Part shown: piece after piece, positions 8,619 through 19,042 of the stretch | Position numbering within the stretch: position 1 is the stretch's first letter | How the letters are laid out: each line of letters opens with the position of its first letter | Notes under the pieces: model-generated | Seen by the model: only the letters and a program-made list of their open reading frames with translations | What the model was told of the DNA's origin: nothing | Database searches by the model: none | Translations under genes and position numbers: made by a program | Assembly: GCA_025655595.1 (NCBI GenBank) | Contig: JAHXIO010000001.1 | Location: 186,001 to 250,000, forward strand | Source: Candidatus Thiodiazotropha sp. (ex Monitilora ramsayi) | GTDB taxonomy: Bacteria > Pseudomonadota > Gammaproteobacteria > Chromatiales > Chromatiaceae | Length of the DNA: 64,000 bases | Direction: 5' to 3'

Positions 8619-9362
8619 ATGCAGTGGAATGAAGTAACAAAGCGGATGACGTTTGGTGTCGGACTGGTGCTGCTGTTATCGGGTCAGGGTGTAGCGGCGG
8701 TGGACACCGCCGTACGGCAGACCCAGTCGGTCGAAGGACCGGCAGCGGAGCAGAGAAGCGACCTGTCGGTGCAGTTGGAGATTGCGCCGATCACAGAGGC
8801 GCCGGCACTCGATACTGGCGGAAGCCGACAGGAGCGGGCCACACAGCAGAAACTGATGGCACATCCCATGGGTCGGGTTTTCTCGATCTTCGACGCGCAG
8901 ACCGTCATCAGTCGGGATGACGACGGGGACGGCTACTACCATCGACTCAAGGTCAGCTTCGACGCAGATGTGGAGAGCGGTACGGCCTGGGTCTACGCCA
9001 AGCTCTACCTCAGTTTGGAGGGCGGTCCATGGAACCACTACTTCACCACTGATGTTTTTTCCATCGAGGATGATTTCAGCGATGACGCCTACAATGTGGT
9101 GACCCGACTGTTGGACGGCTATCCCACCGGTTACTACGATGTGTTGATCGAACTCTACGACGCAGACTTCGATCTGCTGGTGGTCAACTACGGTCCCTTT
9201 GAAGATCGTGATCTGGCGGTACTCCCGCTGGAGGATTTTCATAGGGACGATTTCCACGATGGCGGCGGCGGTGCAATGGGGCCGGCCATCCTGCTCTTAG
9301 CCCTTCTCGCGGCTGTCAGGCACTATGGTTTACAACGCAGGACTGGCAATTTGAGGTCGTGA
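8619..9362 (+). CDS. Choice-of-anchor H family protein with GlyGly-CTERM tail
   Basis: A 247-residue exported protein with an N-terminal hydrophobic signal (VGLVLLLSGQGVAAV), a low-complexity linker, and a beta-rich domain around residues 105-200 (GYYHRLKVSFDADVESGTAW ... YYDVLIELYDADFDLLVVNY) typical of choice-of-anchor H proteins. The C-terminus reads GGGGAMGPAILLLALLAAVR followed by HYGLQRR: Gly-run, one membrane helix, basic tail. That is the GlyGly-CTERM sorting signal, removed by rhombosortase before surface anchoring or secretion by the type II system. Rhombosortase is not in the window. Ribosome site GGGAGG precedes the ATG. Confidence 0.85.
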   Translation: MQWNEVTKRMTFGVGLVLLLSGQGVAAVDTAVRQTQSVEGPAAEQRSDLSVQLEIAPITEAPALDTGGSRQERATQQKLMAHPMGRVFSIFDAQTVISRDDDGDGYYHRLKVSFDADVESGTAWVYAKLYLSLEGGPWNHYFTTDVFSIEDDFSDDAYNVVTRLLDGYPTGYYDVLIELYDADFDLLVVNYGPFEDRDLAVLPLEDFHRDDFHDGGGGAMGPAILLLALLAAVRHYGLQRRTGNLRS

Positions 9363-9428
9363 TGAATGACAATGGAGTGATCGTGCCCATCGGGACATCA
9401 CAAAAATCATTCGTCGGGAGTACCCTCC

Positions 9429-10286
9429 ATGTCCAGAATACCGCTGCCAATCCTGGTGTTGATCCTTTTCGCTGTCTCCGGATGCGCCACACTTGAGCAG
9501 GTCGGCCAGGTCCTCGAAGGGCAGACACCCACCGCCGAAGTGAAAGGGCTGAGGCTGACCCAGCTCGACTTTAGCGGCGTTGATCTTGCTTTTGACGTAC
9601 AGGTCGACAACCCCAATCCAGTGGGTATCTCGTTGTCTGGGCTGGACTACGACCTCAAGCTGCTGGGCAGCCGGTTTCTCACCGGTGAGCAGCCGATGGG
9701 ATTACAGGTCGCAGCAAATGGAAGCAGCCCGGTTGCGGTACCGGTAAGGTTGGAGTTCCAGCAACTGATGACCGCCTATCAGCAATTGAAACATGCCGAC
9801 AAGGCTGGATATCAACTCGATCTGGGACTCGGTTTCGACGTACCGGTCTTGGGGAGCCTGCGGGTGCCGGTCAGTTATAATGGTGAGCTTCCCATACCGA
9901 AGATGCCCGATCTCAAGGTCCGCTCCCTCGATGTGCAGCAACTCAGTATGAGCGGCGCCAAGCTGCTGATGCAGCTGGAGGTGGATAACCCCAATGCCTT
10001 CTCCCTGTTTCTGAATCAGCTCGACTATGATCTGAAGCTGAACGGGTTCCAGGTGGGCGGTGGTCAGATCACCCGGCCGGTGGATCTCAAGCAGGACGGG
10101 CAGGGGGTGATCAGTCTGCCGCTGACTCTTGATTTTGCCCAGGCCGGTATGGGGCTCTACAAAGCGCTGCTCGGTGATGGGATTCAGTATGACCTCAATG
10201 GTTCGATGAGTGCCTCGGGTTCGAATCCCATCCTGAGCGGATTCAGTATGCCTTTGAATAAAAAAGGTACCGTTGGGTTGAAGTAG
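9429..10286 (+). CDS. LEA type 2 / WHy-domain lipoprotein (tandem WHy)
   Basis: A 285-residue lipoprotein with signal and lipobox (LILFAVSGC, lipidated Cys about residue 19). The mature part has two copies of a WHy/LEA14 beta domain, each marked by a D(N)PN core: FDVQVDNPNPVGISLSGLDY in the first and QLEVDNPNAFSLFLNQLDYD in the second; both end in a GLDYDLKLLG/QLDYDLKLNG strand. WHy domains are linked to desiccation and stress tolerance in plants and are found as envelope proteins in bacteria; the bacterial role is poorly defined. It stands alone, 66 bp after the preceding gene. Confidence 0.9.
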   Translation: MSRIPLPILVLILFAVSGCATLEQVGQVLEGQTPTAEVKGLRLTQLDFSGVDLAFDVQVDNPNPVGISLSGLDYDLKLLGSRFLTGEQPMGLQVAANGSSPVAVPVRLEFQQLMTAYQQLKHADKAGYQLDLGLGFDVPVLGSLRVPVSYNGELPIPKMPDLKVRSLDVQQLSMSGAKLLMQLEVDNPNAFSLFLNQLDYDLKLNGFQVGGGQITRPVDLKQDGQGVISLPLTLDFAQAGMGLYKALLGDGIQYDLNGSMSASGSNPILSGFSMPLNKKGTVGLK

Positions 10287-10482
10287 CTCGGTGTCTTGCC
10301 GTTGCTGTTGAGCCAGTGAATATCGGCCACGCATGAGATGAACTAGAATTAAATTGTGGCACCCGAGGGTGCCTGTGTCTGTTCGTAAGATCAGGTCGAT
10401 GACTGTTGCCGGGCCTTCACCGGATTCGAAGAGCGATATCCGATTTGCCCGGTGAATGCTCGCATCAAAGGAGGAGGTGGCC

Positions 10483-10803
10483 ATGAAAGTCTTCATGCTG
10501 ATGACCGGAAGCGGCCCGCTGATGATTCTGACATCTCACGCTTCCATCGAAGACCCCCAGATCCTGGAAAAACTCGCTAGCAAGGGTATTGAAAAGTTTC
10601 TTGCCTACGAAGTGCCGTTTGAACTGGCACGGAATCGTTACGGCGGGCACTTCAATGTCGTATCCCAGGATCTACATGAGACGGACGACCTCAGGGTACT
10701 CGATTATAACGGTGAGCGGGCCTTCAAGCTCTTCTCGTTTAAGGAGTTAGGCAACCCGATTAGTCATGAACCCGGCGTCGGGCTGGTCAACGAGGTAGCC
10801 TGA
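10483..10803 (+). CDS. Conserved hypothetical protein (small cytosolic)
   Basis: The ORF track begins at 10456; the ATG at 10483 directly follows AAAGGAGGAGG, a very strong ribosome site, and yields 106 residues (MKVFMLMTGSGPLMILTSHA). The protein is a compact alpha/beta sequence without signal or membrane segment, with LEKLASKGIEKFLAYEVPFE and RNRYGGHFNVVSQDL as the most structured parts. Small proteins of this look occur in sulfur-oxidising Beta- and Gammaproteobacteria without known function; I do not assign one. It is monocistronic. Confidence 0.75.
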   Translation: MKVFMLMTGSGPLMILTSHASIEDPQILEKLASKGIEKFLAYEVPFELARNRYGGHFNVVSQDLHETDDLRVLDYNGERAFKLFSFKELGNPISHEPGVGLVNEVA

Positions 10804-10930
10804 CTGCAGCAGGGAATTAGTGCAGGGTCGACAAACTTGCACGATAGCGTTAATCGTTTGCCGGTTACCGGAGAGGTGTCATCATGCTTGTGTTTGACTG
10901 CTCCCCTTTCTCAATCACTTATCAGTCGCC

Positions 10931-12385
10931 TTAGGGTGGGCAGCGGATAATTTCAGACAGAGGACCGCATTCTCGGGCCAGTGAATCATCTATTGAAGAA
11001 TTTAAGCCTGAACCAGCCGTCTGGAACGAGACCCTGAGTTTTTCATGGATGGCCTCCCCCACATACCGCTGAGGCATGGACGATTGACGACGCTCCCGCT
11101 GTTCTTTCTCCTCAACCCAACTGGCCGCCAGGTCAAAGGCCTGGATGAAATCGGGTTGCTTGTCCAGCGCATGTTTGAAGTATGCCGTACCAAAATCGGT
11201 AAAAGTGCTCTCAGCGCCGCAGCCGAAGGATTGCCGATCGGCTGCAGCGGCGGTGATGATAAGGGTATAGGGATCCTTCAGGGGTTCGATGAATCCACCG
11301 GAATAACAGCTTGAGACGACGATCACCCGCCAGCGGATACCGGCGTCATCCAGCGCCTGCCTGATCTGTTCGGGGCTCAGGTCGTCGAGTGGAACGGGGC
11401 CGAAGTCCACGGAGAAACGGTGATTGCGGCTGCCGTGGGAAGTCATGAAGAGAAACAGCATGTCTTCTTCAATATCCATTCTCTCCGCAATGCCATATAA
11501 GGCGTCTGCCAGGTTATGGCGGTTTGCCATTGGATAGTTAGTAACCGTACCGGGATTGTTGACCAGGATCAGCGATCGGTTATGAGTGTCGAAGCGACGA
11601 TCAAAAAGTTGTTGTACATAGTCCACTTCGTTGAGGAAAACGTTCTCCAGGCCGTAACCGCCGACGGCCAGCAGATAGAGATCTGTGATGCCCGGACGAT
11701 TTTCCTCCAATCCCGCTAAAGCATCGTTGAGCAACCACTGCTGATCGTAAAAGAGATCCTCAATACTCAGCTTGCTGAGTTCGGCATAGGGACTTTCTTC
11801 ATAGGCGGGCGCATCGCTGTACCAGAGGTCGTTTTGTGGTAGAAACCATAGGCTGGAGAATCCGATCGCGATATTCAGCAGCGCCAGCGCCAACGATTTG
11901 CCGACTCTGATCCCGAGTATCGTGATCAACAGGCGGGTAAGAAAATAGAGATGCCAGATCACCGGCAGCACCCACAAACCCCAGGCAGTTGCCGGATTGT
12001 CTCCAGCATGCCCCATGGATTGCTCAATGAGGTAAACCGCCAAGATGTAGGGTGGTGTCATCGCAAGGCTGGCCAGCAGCAGGCGTCCCGCATCTGGTAA
12101 CCCGGCGCCTGCCAGGCGGCCGACCAGGAGGATCAGTAGCAGGTCGAGCAGATAGATGGCACCAAGATAGTTGAGCCCGTAGGTAGAGAACCTGGCCGGT
12201 TGCTCCGTCGTCAGATAAGCAAGGATTGTCTCGAAAACAAACGCGAAAGCAATGAGCCAGATGCCCTGGTCGAGTGAGTAGACGAAGTCATCACGGGAGA
12301 TCGGACGACCGGTCATGAGCCGGAGGCCCGCCAGCAGATTGATGCGCAGTGCCGTGAGTTGTTCGGTCAGCCAGGGTGCGTCCAT
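10931..12385 (-). CDS. Membrane-anchored C13-family (legumain-like) cysteine peptidase
   Basis: A 484-residue protein whose N-terminal 190 residues contain about five hydrophobic helices, followed by a soluble caspase/legumain-fold domain. The catalytic His is in LFMTSHGSRNH and the catalytic Cys in VIVVSSCYSGGFIEPL, the right order and spacing for Peptidase_C13. The ...LAVGGYGLENVFLNEVDYVQ... and QLFDRRFDTHNRSLILVNNP stretches also fit bacterial C13 proteins. Bacterial members are membrane-anchored with the peptidase in the periplasm or outside; substrates are unknown. GGAG precedes the ATG by 8 bases. It lies downstream of metH on the same strand but 100 bp away. Confidence 0.88.
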   Translation of the reverse strand: MDAPWLTEQLTALRINLLAGLRLMTGRPISRDDFVYSLDQGIWLIAFAFVFETILAYLTTEQPARFSTYGLNYLGAIYLLDLLLILLVGRLAGAGLPDAGRLLLASLAMTPPYILAVYLIEQSMGHAGDNPATAWGLWVLPVIWHLYFLTRLLITILGIRVGKSLALALLNIAIGFSSLWFLPQNDLWYSDAPAYEESPYAELSKLSIEDLFYDQQWLLNDALAGLEENRPGITDLYLLAVGGYGLENVFLNEVDYVQQLFDRRFDTHNRSLILVNNPGTVTNYPMANRHNLADALYGIAERMDIEEDMLFLFMTSHGSRNHRFSVDFGPVPLDDLSPEQIRQALDDAGIRWRVIVVSSCYSGGFIEPLKDPYTLIITAAAADRQSFGCGAESTFTDFGTAYFKHALDKQPDFIQAFDLAASWVEEKEQRERRQSSMPQRYVGEAIHEKLRVSFQTAGSGLNSSIDDSLARECGPLSEIIRCPP

Positions 12386-12492
12386 TGCAACACTCCAATG
12401 TTTCCATCGCTATCGAACAATACCTATCGGCAGTAGGACTTCAGACTGAAGTTGTCAGCAGGTTGTCGTTGTAATACGAATTGTGGCCGGCC

Positions 12493-15400
12493 TCAACTGT
12501 CCGGTTCATAGGCCAGGTTGGGTGCCAGCCAACGCTCTACCTCTCCCAGGGGTAGGCCTTTACGTTGGGCATAGTCACTTACCTGGTCCCGGTTGATCTT
12601 GCCGACGGCGAAATAACGGGAGTCGGGATGGCTGAAGTAGAGTCCGCTGACCGAGGCGGTGGGGACCATCGCCTTGCTTTCGGTGAGCCAGATGCCGGTG
12701 TGATCCTGTACCGAGAGGAGATCCCATAACACGTCCTTCTCCGTATGGTCGGGACTGGCAGGATAGCCCATGGCGGGACGGATGCCGGTGTACTGTTCCG
12801 CGATTAGTGCCTTGTTGTCGAGGGACTCCTGGTTGGCATAGCCCCAGTAGCGCTTCCGCACCTGCTCGTGCAGCCACTCCGCCAATGCCTCGGCCAGACG
12901 GTCGGCCAGCGCCTTTAACATGATGGCGTGGTAGTCGTCGTGATCCTGCTCGAACTCGGTGATCTTCTCGTCGATGCCGATGCCTGCGGTACAGGCGAAG
13001 GCGCCGACATAATCGGGCCTGCCGCTTGAGACCGGTGCGACGTAGTCGGCCAGGCACTCGTTGTACTTGCCATCGGGCTGGCGTCCCTGCTTGCGCAGGT
13101 TGCTGAAGGTGGCAAGCGTCTTTGCATGGCTGTCATCGCCGAAAACCCGTATGTCGTCCCCTTCTGCATTGGCGGGAAAGAGGCCGATGACAGCTGCGGC
13201 GCCAAGCCACTTTTCGTCGATTATTTGGCCCAGCATAGCCTGCGCATCGTCGTAAAGTTTGCTCGCTTCCTCGCCCTTCTGCGGGTCGTCGAGGATTTGC
13301 GGATAACGTCCTTTGAGTTGCCAGGCGTGGAAGAAGAAGGTCCAGTCGATATAGTGTGCCAACGTCTCAATGGGTATCTCATTCAATACCAGCAGACTGG
13401 CGCAGGGTTCACCGTCCTGGGGATCGGATGTCAGCCGAATGAGATGGGTTCCCTCCGGGGGCTCAAATTGCGATCGGCAGAGTTCGGGTATGCAGGGGGT
13501 GAAGCCGGACCAGTCTACAGGGGTCGGATTGGCCCTGGCCTCTGCGATGGGTATCAGGTTACGTGCCTCATTGGCGCCTGCACGTCGTTGGCGCACGACC
13601 TCGTACTCTTCACGCAGTTGGCTGACATACTGGTCACGCAGCTCATCGGAGAGCAGGTTAGAGGCGACACCCACAGCACGCGAGGCGTCCGACACATAGA
13701 CAACCGGGTGATCGTATTGCGGCTCGATCTTCACTGCCGTATGGGCAACGGAGGTGGTGGCGCCGCCGATCATCAGCGGCTGGGTCATGCCGAGGCGCTG
13801 CAACTCTTTTGCGACGTGTACCATCTCATCCAGGGAGGGGGTGATGAGGCCGGAGAGTCCGATGATGTCGACCTGCTCCTCTTTGGCTTTCTGCAGGATG
13901 GTGTCTGCGGATACCATGACGCCGATGTCGATCACTTCGTAGTTGTTGCACTGCAGGACCACACCGACAATGTTTTTGCCGATGTCGTGCACATCCCCCT
14001 TGACCGTAGCCATGAGGATTTTGCCTTGTGCCTGGACGCCGCACTCGGCCTTCTCCGCCTCCAGATAGGGCTCCAGGTAGGCGACTGCTTTTTTCATGAC
14101 CCGGGCCGATTTGACCACCTGGGGCAAAAACATCTTGCCGGCGCCGAAAAGGTCTCCTACCACGTTCATGCCATCCATCAGGGGACCCTCAATGACCTCC
14201 AGGGTACGTTTGGCCTCTTGGCGCGCGGCCTCCGTGTCTTCATCGATGAACTCGGTAATGCCCTTGACCAGGGCGTGCTCCAGCCTCTTATTGACCGGCC
14301 AGGACCGCCATTCGGCATCCTCTTTGACCACCTCGGCGCTTCCGTCACCCTGGTATTTGGGTGCCAGCTCCACCAGCCGTTCACCGGCCTGGGGGTCCCG
14401 GTTGAGGACCACATCCTCGACCGCATCACGCAGCTCTGCGGGGAGATCGTCATAGACGGCCAGTTGTCCCGCATTGACGATGCCCATATCCATACCCGCC
14501 CGGATGGCATGGTAGAGAAAGACCGCATGGATCGCTTCGCGCACCGGGTTGTTGCCGCGGAAGGAGAAGGAGACATTGGATACCCCGCCGGAGATGAGGG
14601 CGTGGGGCAGGGTCCGCTTGATCTCCCGGGTCGCCTCGATAAAGTCGACGCCGTAGTTGTCGTGCTCTTCAATGCCGGTGGCGATGGCGAAGACATTGGG
14701 ATCGAAGATGACGTCTTCGGGCGGGAAGCCCACCTGCTCGGTGAGCAGCTTGTAGGCGCGGCTGCAGATCTCCACCTTGCGTTCACGAGTGTCTGCCTGC
14801 CCCACCTCGTCGAAGGCCATGACGATGATTGCTGCACCGTAGCGGCGACAGAGCCTGGCCTGTTCAAGAAACTTATCCTCTCCCTCTTTCATGGAGATGG
14901 AGTTGACGATGGGTTTGCCCTGTACGCACTTCAGCCCGGCCTCGATGATCTCCCACTTGGAGGAGTCGATCATCACCGGCACCTTGGCGATATCCGGCTC
15001 CCCGGCACAGAGATTGAGGAAGCGCTGCATGGCGGCGATACCGTCCAGCATCGCCTCATCCATGTTGAGGTCCACCACCTGAGCACCGTTCTCCACCTGC
15101 TCGCGGCAGACATCCAGCGCCTCATCGTAGGACTCATTGAGGATCAGACGCTTGAATTTGGCCGAACCGGTGACATTGGCCCGCTCGCCTACATTGACGA
15201 AGAGCGATTCGGTCTCGATGTTGAGGGGCTCCAGTCCCGATAGACGGCAGGCAGCATCAGTGTCAGGCAGCTGGCGTGGAGGCTTGTCGGCCACCGCAGC
15301 CGCGATCGCTTCGATATGTTGCGGCGTGGTGCCGCAGCAGCCGCCAACGATATTGAGAAAACCACTCTCGACCCACTCGGCAATGTACTCGGCCATATGC

Positions 15401-16275
15401 GCCGCATCCAGATCGTACTCGCCGAACTCGTTGGGCAGTCCCGCATTGGGATGGGCCGAGACATGGGTCTCGGAAATACGCGACATCTCCTCCACATACT
15501 GGCGCAGCAGGTCGGGGCCCAGGGCACAGTTGAGGCCGATGGAGATGGGACGGGCATGACGCAGGCTGTTGTAGAATGCCTCGGTGGTCTGGCCGGAGAG
15601 TGTGCGTCCCGATTGGTCGGTGATAGTGCCGGAGATCATCACCGGCAGGCGTACATTATCTTCCTCAAAGACCTGCTCGCAGGCGAAGATGGCAGCCTTG
15701 GCGTTGAGCGTGTCGAAAATGGTCTCGATCAGGAGCAGATCGCTGCCACCGGCGATCAGGCCTCTTGCCGCTTCGGTGTAAGCGCTTACCAACTCGTCAA
15801 AACCTATATTGCGGGCACCTGGATCGTTGACATCCGGGGAGATCGAGGCAGTCCGGTTGGTCGGGCCGAGCACGCCGGCCACTAATCTGGGTCTTTCGGG
15901 GGTCGAGTATTTGTCGGTTGCCTCCCTGGCCAGTCTTGCGCCGGCCTCGCTCATCTCATAGGCCAGGGACTGCATATCATAGTCGGCCATGGAGATGCGA
16001 TTGGCGCCGAAGGTGTTGGTCTCGACGATATCAGCGCCCGCCTCCAGGTAGGCCTCATGGATGCCGCGGATGATCTCCGGCTGGGTCAGCACCAGCAGAT
16101 CGTTGTTGCCTTTGAGGTCGCTTGGCCAGTCTGCGAAGCGGTCTCCCCGGTAGTCCTGCTCCCCCAGTTTGTGGCGCTGGATCATGGTTCCCATGGCACC
16201 GTCGAGGATCAGAATACGCTCTGACAATAGGGATTTAAGATGCGATTCAGAGGGATGTAGACCTGTGCTGCTCAT
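12493..16275 (-). CDS. metH: Cobalamin-dependent methionine synthase
   Basis: MetH transfers a methyl group from 5-methyltetrahydrofolate through cobalamin to homocysteine. All four modules are present in 1260 residues: homocysteine/zinc module ([11 protein letters not shown] at the start, zinc ligands in [12 protein letters not shown]), pterin module ([17 protein letters not shown]), cobalamin module with the [14 protein letters not shown] signature whose His ligates cobalt, and the C-terminal AdoMet-dependent reactivation domain ([16 protein letters not shown]). The ORF track counts a TTG codon just before the ATG at 16275; the ATG is chosen. The 123-bp gap to the divergent response regulator holds no visible B12 riboswitch. 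The 705-aa plus-strand ORF inside is antisense noise. Confidence 0.98.
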   Translation of the reverse strand: MSSTGLHPSESHLKSLLSERILILDGAMGTMIQRHKLGEQDYRGDRFADWPSDLKGNNDLLVLTQPEIIRGIHEAYLEAGADIVETNTFGANRISMADYDMQSLAYEMSEAGARLAREATDKYSTPERPRLVAGVLGPTNRTASISPDVNDPGARNIGFDELVSAYTEAARGLIAGGSDLLLIETIFDTLNAKAAIFACEQVFEEDNVRLPVMISGTITDQSGRTLSGQTTEAFYNSLRHARPISIGLNCALGPDLLRQYVEEMSRISETHVSAHPNAGLPNEFGEYDLDAAHMAEYIAEWVESGFLNIVGGCCGTTPQHIEAIAAAVADKPPRQLPDTDAACRLSGLEPLNIETESLFVNVGERANVTGSAKFKRLILNESYDEALDVCREQVENGAQVVDLNMDEAMLDGIAAMQRFLNLCAGEPDIAKVPVMIDSSKWEIIEAGLKCVQGKPIVNSISMKEGEDKFLEQARLCRRYGAAIIVMAFDEVGQADTRERKVEICSRAYKLLTEQVGFPPEDVIFDPNVFAIATGIEEHDNYGVDFIEATREIKRTLPHALISGGVSNVSFSFRGNNPVREAIHAVFLYHAIRAGMDMGIVNAGQLAVYDDLPAELRDAVEDVVLNRDPQAGERLVELAPKYQGDGSAEVVKEDAEWRSWPVNKRLEHALVKGITEFIDEDTEAARQEAKRTLEVIEGPLMDGMNVVGDLFGAGKMFLPQVVKSARVMKKAVAYLEPYLEAEKAECGVQAQGKILMATVKGDVHDIGKNIVGVVLQCNNYEVIDIGVMVSADTILQKAKEEQVDIIGLSGLITPSLDEMVHVAKELQRLGMTQPLMIGGATTSVAHTAVKIEPQYDHPVVYVSDASRAVGVASNLLSDELRDQYVSQLREEYEVVRQRRAGANEARNLIPIAEARANPTPVDWSGFTPCIPELCRSQFEPPEGTHLIRLTSDPQDGEPCASLLVLNEIPIETLAHYIDWTFFFHAWQLKGRYPQILDDPQKGEEASKLYDDAQAMLGQIIDEKWLGAAAVIGLFPANAEGDDIRVFGDDSHAKTLATFSNLRKQGRQPDGKYNECLADYVAPVSSGRPDYVGAFACTAGIGIDEKITEFEQDHDDYHAIMLKALADRLAEALAEWLHEQVRKRYWGYANQESLDNKALIAEQYTGIRPAMGYPASPDHTEKDVLWDLLSVQDHTGIWLTESKAMVPTASVSGLYFSHPDSRYFAVGKINRDQVSDYAQRKGLPLGEVERWLAPNLAYEPDS

Positions 16276-16398
16276 CAAGATTCTCAGGTTTTAGGTAAAA
16301 CGGTCGCCAATTATAGAGTGCTACAGGATGGCAGGCGAATTATTGCAACTTCTGGGCTATATCTATTTGAAAACGACATATATTGAGAGATTTGTACC

Positions 16399-17523
16399 GT
16401 GAAACAAGCATTTCTGGTGGATGACTCGAAGTCGGCGCGTATTGTTTTAAGCCGTATGCTGAAAAAGAGCGGATTCGACGAGGTGGAAATGGCAGAGTCC
16501 GGTGAGGAGGCCCTGGAACAGCTGAAGGCCATCACTCCGGATGCAATTTTCGTCGATTTCCTGATGGATGGCATGGATGGTCTGGAGACCATCAACGAAA
16601 TTAAAAAGGATCCCCGTTTCGTCTCCACCCCTGTTGTGATGTGTACAGCCAACGAAGGGGACGAGTATGTCCGCGCGGCTGTGGATCACGGTGCATTGGG
16701 TATTCTCGCCAAGCCACCCACCCACGAAAGTCTGGGCGAGATCATCGATATGATCGAGAAACACCAGATGGAAGCGGCTGCCAACGATACTACCGCGCCG
16801 GTACCCGAAGCGACATCTTCCGCACCCGCTGACACGGCAGCAGCGGCGGTGCCGACACCCGCGCCTGTCAATACATTCACTGAGGCTGAAATCCGTAAAA
16901 TTGCCGAAGAGACAGTGGTCCAGCAGGTTGAAGGCAGAGTGTCGGATGCTGCCAGCCGTGCGGTCGCAGAACAAGTGGTTACAGCTGTGACCGGTTACCT
17001 GGATGAGCAGTTGGAGCCGCTGGTCAATCGCCTCATTGAGGAACAGATCAAGGCAGTCGAACCGCCTGCGGTCGATACAGAATCCCTGCAGGATGAGGTA
17101 GTGAAACAGGTCAATGGACAGTTGGAGGAGTTTGTCCGCCAGCTGAACCAGCGTACTGTGGAGGGCCTGATCGAGGCCAGTATCTATGAACAGATCTCCG
17201 ATGTTGCCAATGATTTCTCCCAGCGGTTGCGGGATACGGAACAGAGTATCCTGAGTCAGGTGCCCGAAAAGAATGAGATGATCGAACATATCCGTGTCGT
17301 GACAGAGGGATCGCTGGAGGCTCAGGTACAGGAGACAGCGAGACATGTGGCCCAGGAGGTCTCCAATTCTGTGGCCACGGAGACGGTCGAGACACTGCTC
17401 GACCAGCATCTGACCCACCAAAGTCTGGAGAACCAGACGCGTCCGAACCACACTTGGCTTTGGGTGACGGCTCTGGCACTGACAGTTGCTGTTGGATCAG
17501 GACTCTATTACTACTTTCTCTGA
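16399..17523 (+). CDS. Response regulator with helical linker and C-terminal membrane anchor
   Basis: A 374-residue protein starting at a GTG preceded by GAGAG. Residues 1-120 form an intact CheY-like receiver: DD pair at residues 8-9, phospho-acceptor Asp53 in AIFVDFLMDGMDG, Thr/Lys switch in CTANEG and LAKPPTH. An Ala/Pro-rich linker (VPEATSSAPADTAAAAVPTP) is followed by about 190 residues of helical, Gln/Glu-rich sequence with several repeat-like E-Q-V-x-x-x-V segments, then a single terminal membrane helix, WLWVTALALTVAVGSGLYYY. Receiver proteins with a tail anchor are unusual; it may position a signalling partner at the membrane. No kinase gene adjoins it. Confidence 0.85.
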   Translation: MKQAFLVDDSKSARIVLSRMLKKSGFDEVEMAESGEEALEQLKAITPDAIFVDFLMDGMDGLETINEIKKDPRFVSTPVVMCTANEGDEYVRAAVDHGALGILAKPPTHESLGEIIDMIEKHQMEAAANDTTAPVPEATSSAPADTAAAAVPTPAPVNTFTEAEIRKIAEETVVQQVEGRVSDAASRAVAEQVVTAVTGYLDEQLEPLVNRLIEEQIKAVEPPAVDTESLQDEVVKQVNGQLEEFVRQLNQRTVEGLIEASIYEQISDVANDFSQRLRDTEQSILSQVPEKNEMIEHIRVVTEGSLEAQVQETARHVAQEVSNSVATETVETLLDQHLTHQSLENQTRPNHTWLWVTALALTVAVGSGLYYYFL

Positions 17524-17548
17524 TACGATCCCACCTGATTTTTACCTC

Positions 17549-17572
17549 CACGGCGGGATAGATTCCGCTGTG
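17549..17572. other. Stem-loop after the membrane-anchored response regulator gene
   Basis: CACGGCGG-8 nt-CCGCTGTG pairs over 8 positions with one G-T pair, 26 bp after the stop codon. There is no T-run, so terminator function is doubtful. Confidence 0.35.
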
Positions 17573-17681
17573 AATAGCTCTCGTATGCGAGCTCCCAAAT
17601 GATTCAATTAAGTGATGCGTGGTTTTCCCTGGAAGGAACGGCGCTATATTCAGCCTAACTGGCTCGAGTGTGAGGTGAGAT

Positions 17682-18317
17682 ATGTTTGGACTTGGACGAA
17701 AAACCCAGATGCCTACGATGGATGAGGCCCTGCCGGGTCGTGCCAAGCCGATTCATCCTCCTGCCGAACATTTCGTGAATGGAAATTCCATGGACGGCCC
17801 TTTTTGTGATCATCTGCAGATGGCTATGTTCGGCATGGGCTGTTTCTGGGGTGCGGAACGGCGTTTCTGGGAGCAACAAGGCGTCTATTCCACCGCTGTG
17901 GGTTATTCCGGTGGTTTCACGCCCAATCCGACCTATGAGGAAGTGTGTACCGGAATGACCGGACACAACGAAGTGGTGCGGGTGGTGTTCGATCCGGCCA
18001 AGATAAGCTATCAGTCACTGCTCAAATTGTTCTGGGAAGGACATGACCCCACTCAGGGGATGCGCCAGGGAAACGATACGGGCACCCAATACCGGTCCGG
18101 GATCTACACCTTTGACGACGACCAGGCCAAAGCGGCAAATACCTCGAGAGAACACTATCAGCACGCTCTGCAACAGATGAGTGGGGCACCGATCACCACG
18201 GAGGTTCTGCCTGCGCCCACATTCTATTTCGCCGAGGACTACCACCAACAATATCTTGCAAAGAATCCTGGTGGCTACTGTGGACTGGGGGGTACAGGGG
18301 TCTGCTATCCCGAATAA
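17682..18317 (+). CDS. msrA: Peptide methionine sulfoxide reductase MsrA
   Basis: MsrA reduces the S-epimer of methionine sulfoxide in proteins, repairing oxidative damage with thioredoxin as electron donor. The catalytic Cys is in [14 protein letters not shown], and the recycling Cys pair is in the tail [14 protein letters not shown]. With 211 residues and the N-terminal extension ([15 protein letters not shown]), it is the long E. coli-like form. GGTGAG precedes the ATG. It is monocistronic, but faces an OsmC and a hydrolase gene, so this area has an oxidative-stress flavour. Confidence 0.97.
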   Translation: MFGLGRKTQMPTMDEALPGRAKPIHPPAEHFVNGNSMDGPFCDHLQMAMFGMGCFWGAERRFWEQQGVYSTAVGYSGGFTPNPTYEEVCTGMTGHNEVVRVVFDPAKISYQSLLKLFWEGHDPTQGMRQGNDTGTQYRSGIYTFDDDQAKAANTSREHYQHALQQMSGAPITTEVLPAPTFYFAEDYHQQYLAKNPGGYCGLGGTGVCYPE

Positions 18318-18378
18318 TATGCCGGGTTGCCCCCCTGATCCTCAAAAGGAAGAGGACGGATCGACCATCGCATACGGT

Positions 18379-19038
18379 TTATGCCAGCTGCTCCTGCAGG
18401 AAGGCCGTCAGCTCTGACCATGCAGCCGCATCGGCTTGCAGATCATAGCGAGGGCTTTCCGGATTGGTGAAACCGTGGGCCGCATCATAGCCTACAGACC
18501 GGGTCGCTCCACCTGCCGCCTGCATGGCCGATTCGAAATCCTCTTGTTTCTGTGGCCAGTTACGCTCCTGCTGCGCATAGATGGCCAGGACCGGTCCCTG
18601 CAGTCTTGATAATTTCTCGGGGTCTGTCTCCATGCGGCAGTAGGCGAGGACAGTGGCATTGATCTTCTCCGGTCGCAACAGACTGGCCTGCATCGCCTGC
18701 TTGCCGCCGAATGAGCAGCCATAGACTGCTAGAGGACGGTCGGAACCGGTGAGGTAGTCGATGGCGGCGACAAGCTTGCGGTCTGCTGCCTGTTGATCGA
18801 TTTCCCGCATCCATGTGGCGGCCACTTCAGAGTCGTCGGTGACCCGGCCGTCGTAGAGGTCGACAGCCATGGCCAGATACCCGGCTTCGGCCAGGCGATC
18901 GGCCCAGCGTCGGTTATGCGGCTTTAAGCCCCACCACTCGTGCAGAATCATGACGGCGGCGCCGGCATTCGCTTTGCCGGCAAGATAGCAGTCGAACCCA
19001 TCTTTATCGGCACAGGTCAAAGTGACATCTCTACCCAT
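18379..19038 (-). CDS. Dienelactone hydrolase family protein
   Basis: A 219-residue alpha/beta hydrolase of the dienelactone hydrolase family. Visible are the oxyanion-region MILHEWWGLKPHNR, the nucleophile elbow VYGCSFGGKQA with Cys in the place of the usual Ser, and the C-terminal catalytic His in GYDAAHGFTNPESPRYD, all as in the family. Substrates range widely, so the natural one is not assignable. It starts 4 bp after the OsmC gene stop, so the two are translationally coupled. Confidence 0.9.
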   Translation of the reverse strand: MGRDVTLTCADKDGFDCYLAGKANAGAAVMILHEWWGLKPHNRRWADRLAEAGYLAMAVDLYDGRVTDDSEVAATWMREIDQQAADRKLVAAIDYLTGSDRPLAVYGCSFGGKQAMQASLLRPEKINATVLAYCRMETDPEKLSRLQGPVLAIYAQQERNWPQKQEDFESAMQAAGGATRSVGYDAAHGFTNPESPRYDLQADAAAWSELTAFLQEQLA

Positions 19039-19042
19039 GGTG

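Noticed and set aside
10217-10230. GGGTTCGAATCCCA looks like a tRNA T-arm
   Set aside because: It lies inside the LEA/WHy lipoprotein CDS, in frame with conserved protein sequence, and no acceptor or anticodon stem can be formed around it.
13126-15243. 705-residue plus-strand ORF inside metH
   Set aside because: It is antisense to the unambiguous methionine synthase gene; its sequence has no recognisable domain and reflects the codon bias of metH.
16276-16398. Cobalamin riboswitch ahead of metH
   Set aside because: The gap is only 123 bp and shows no B12-box-like conserved core.
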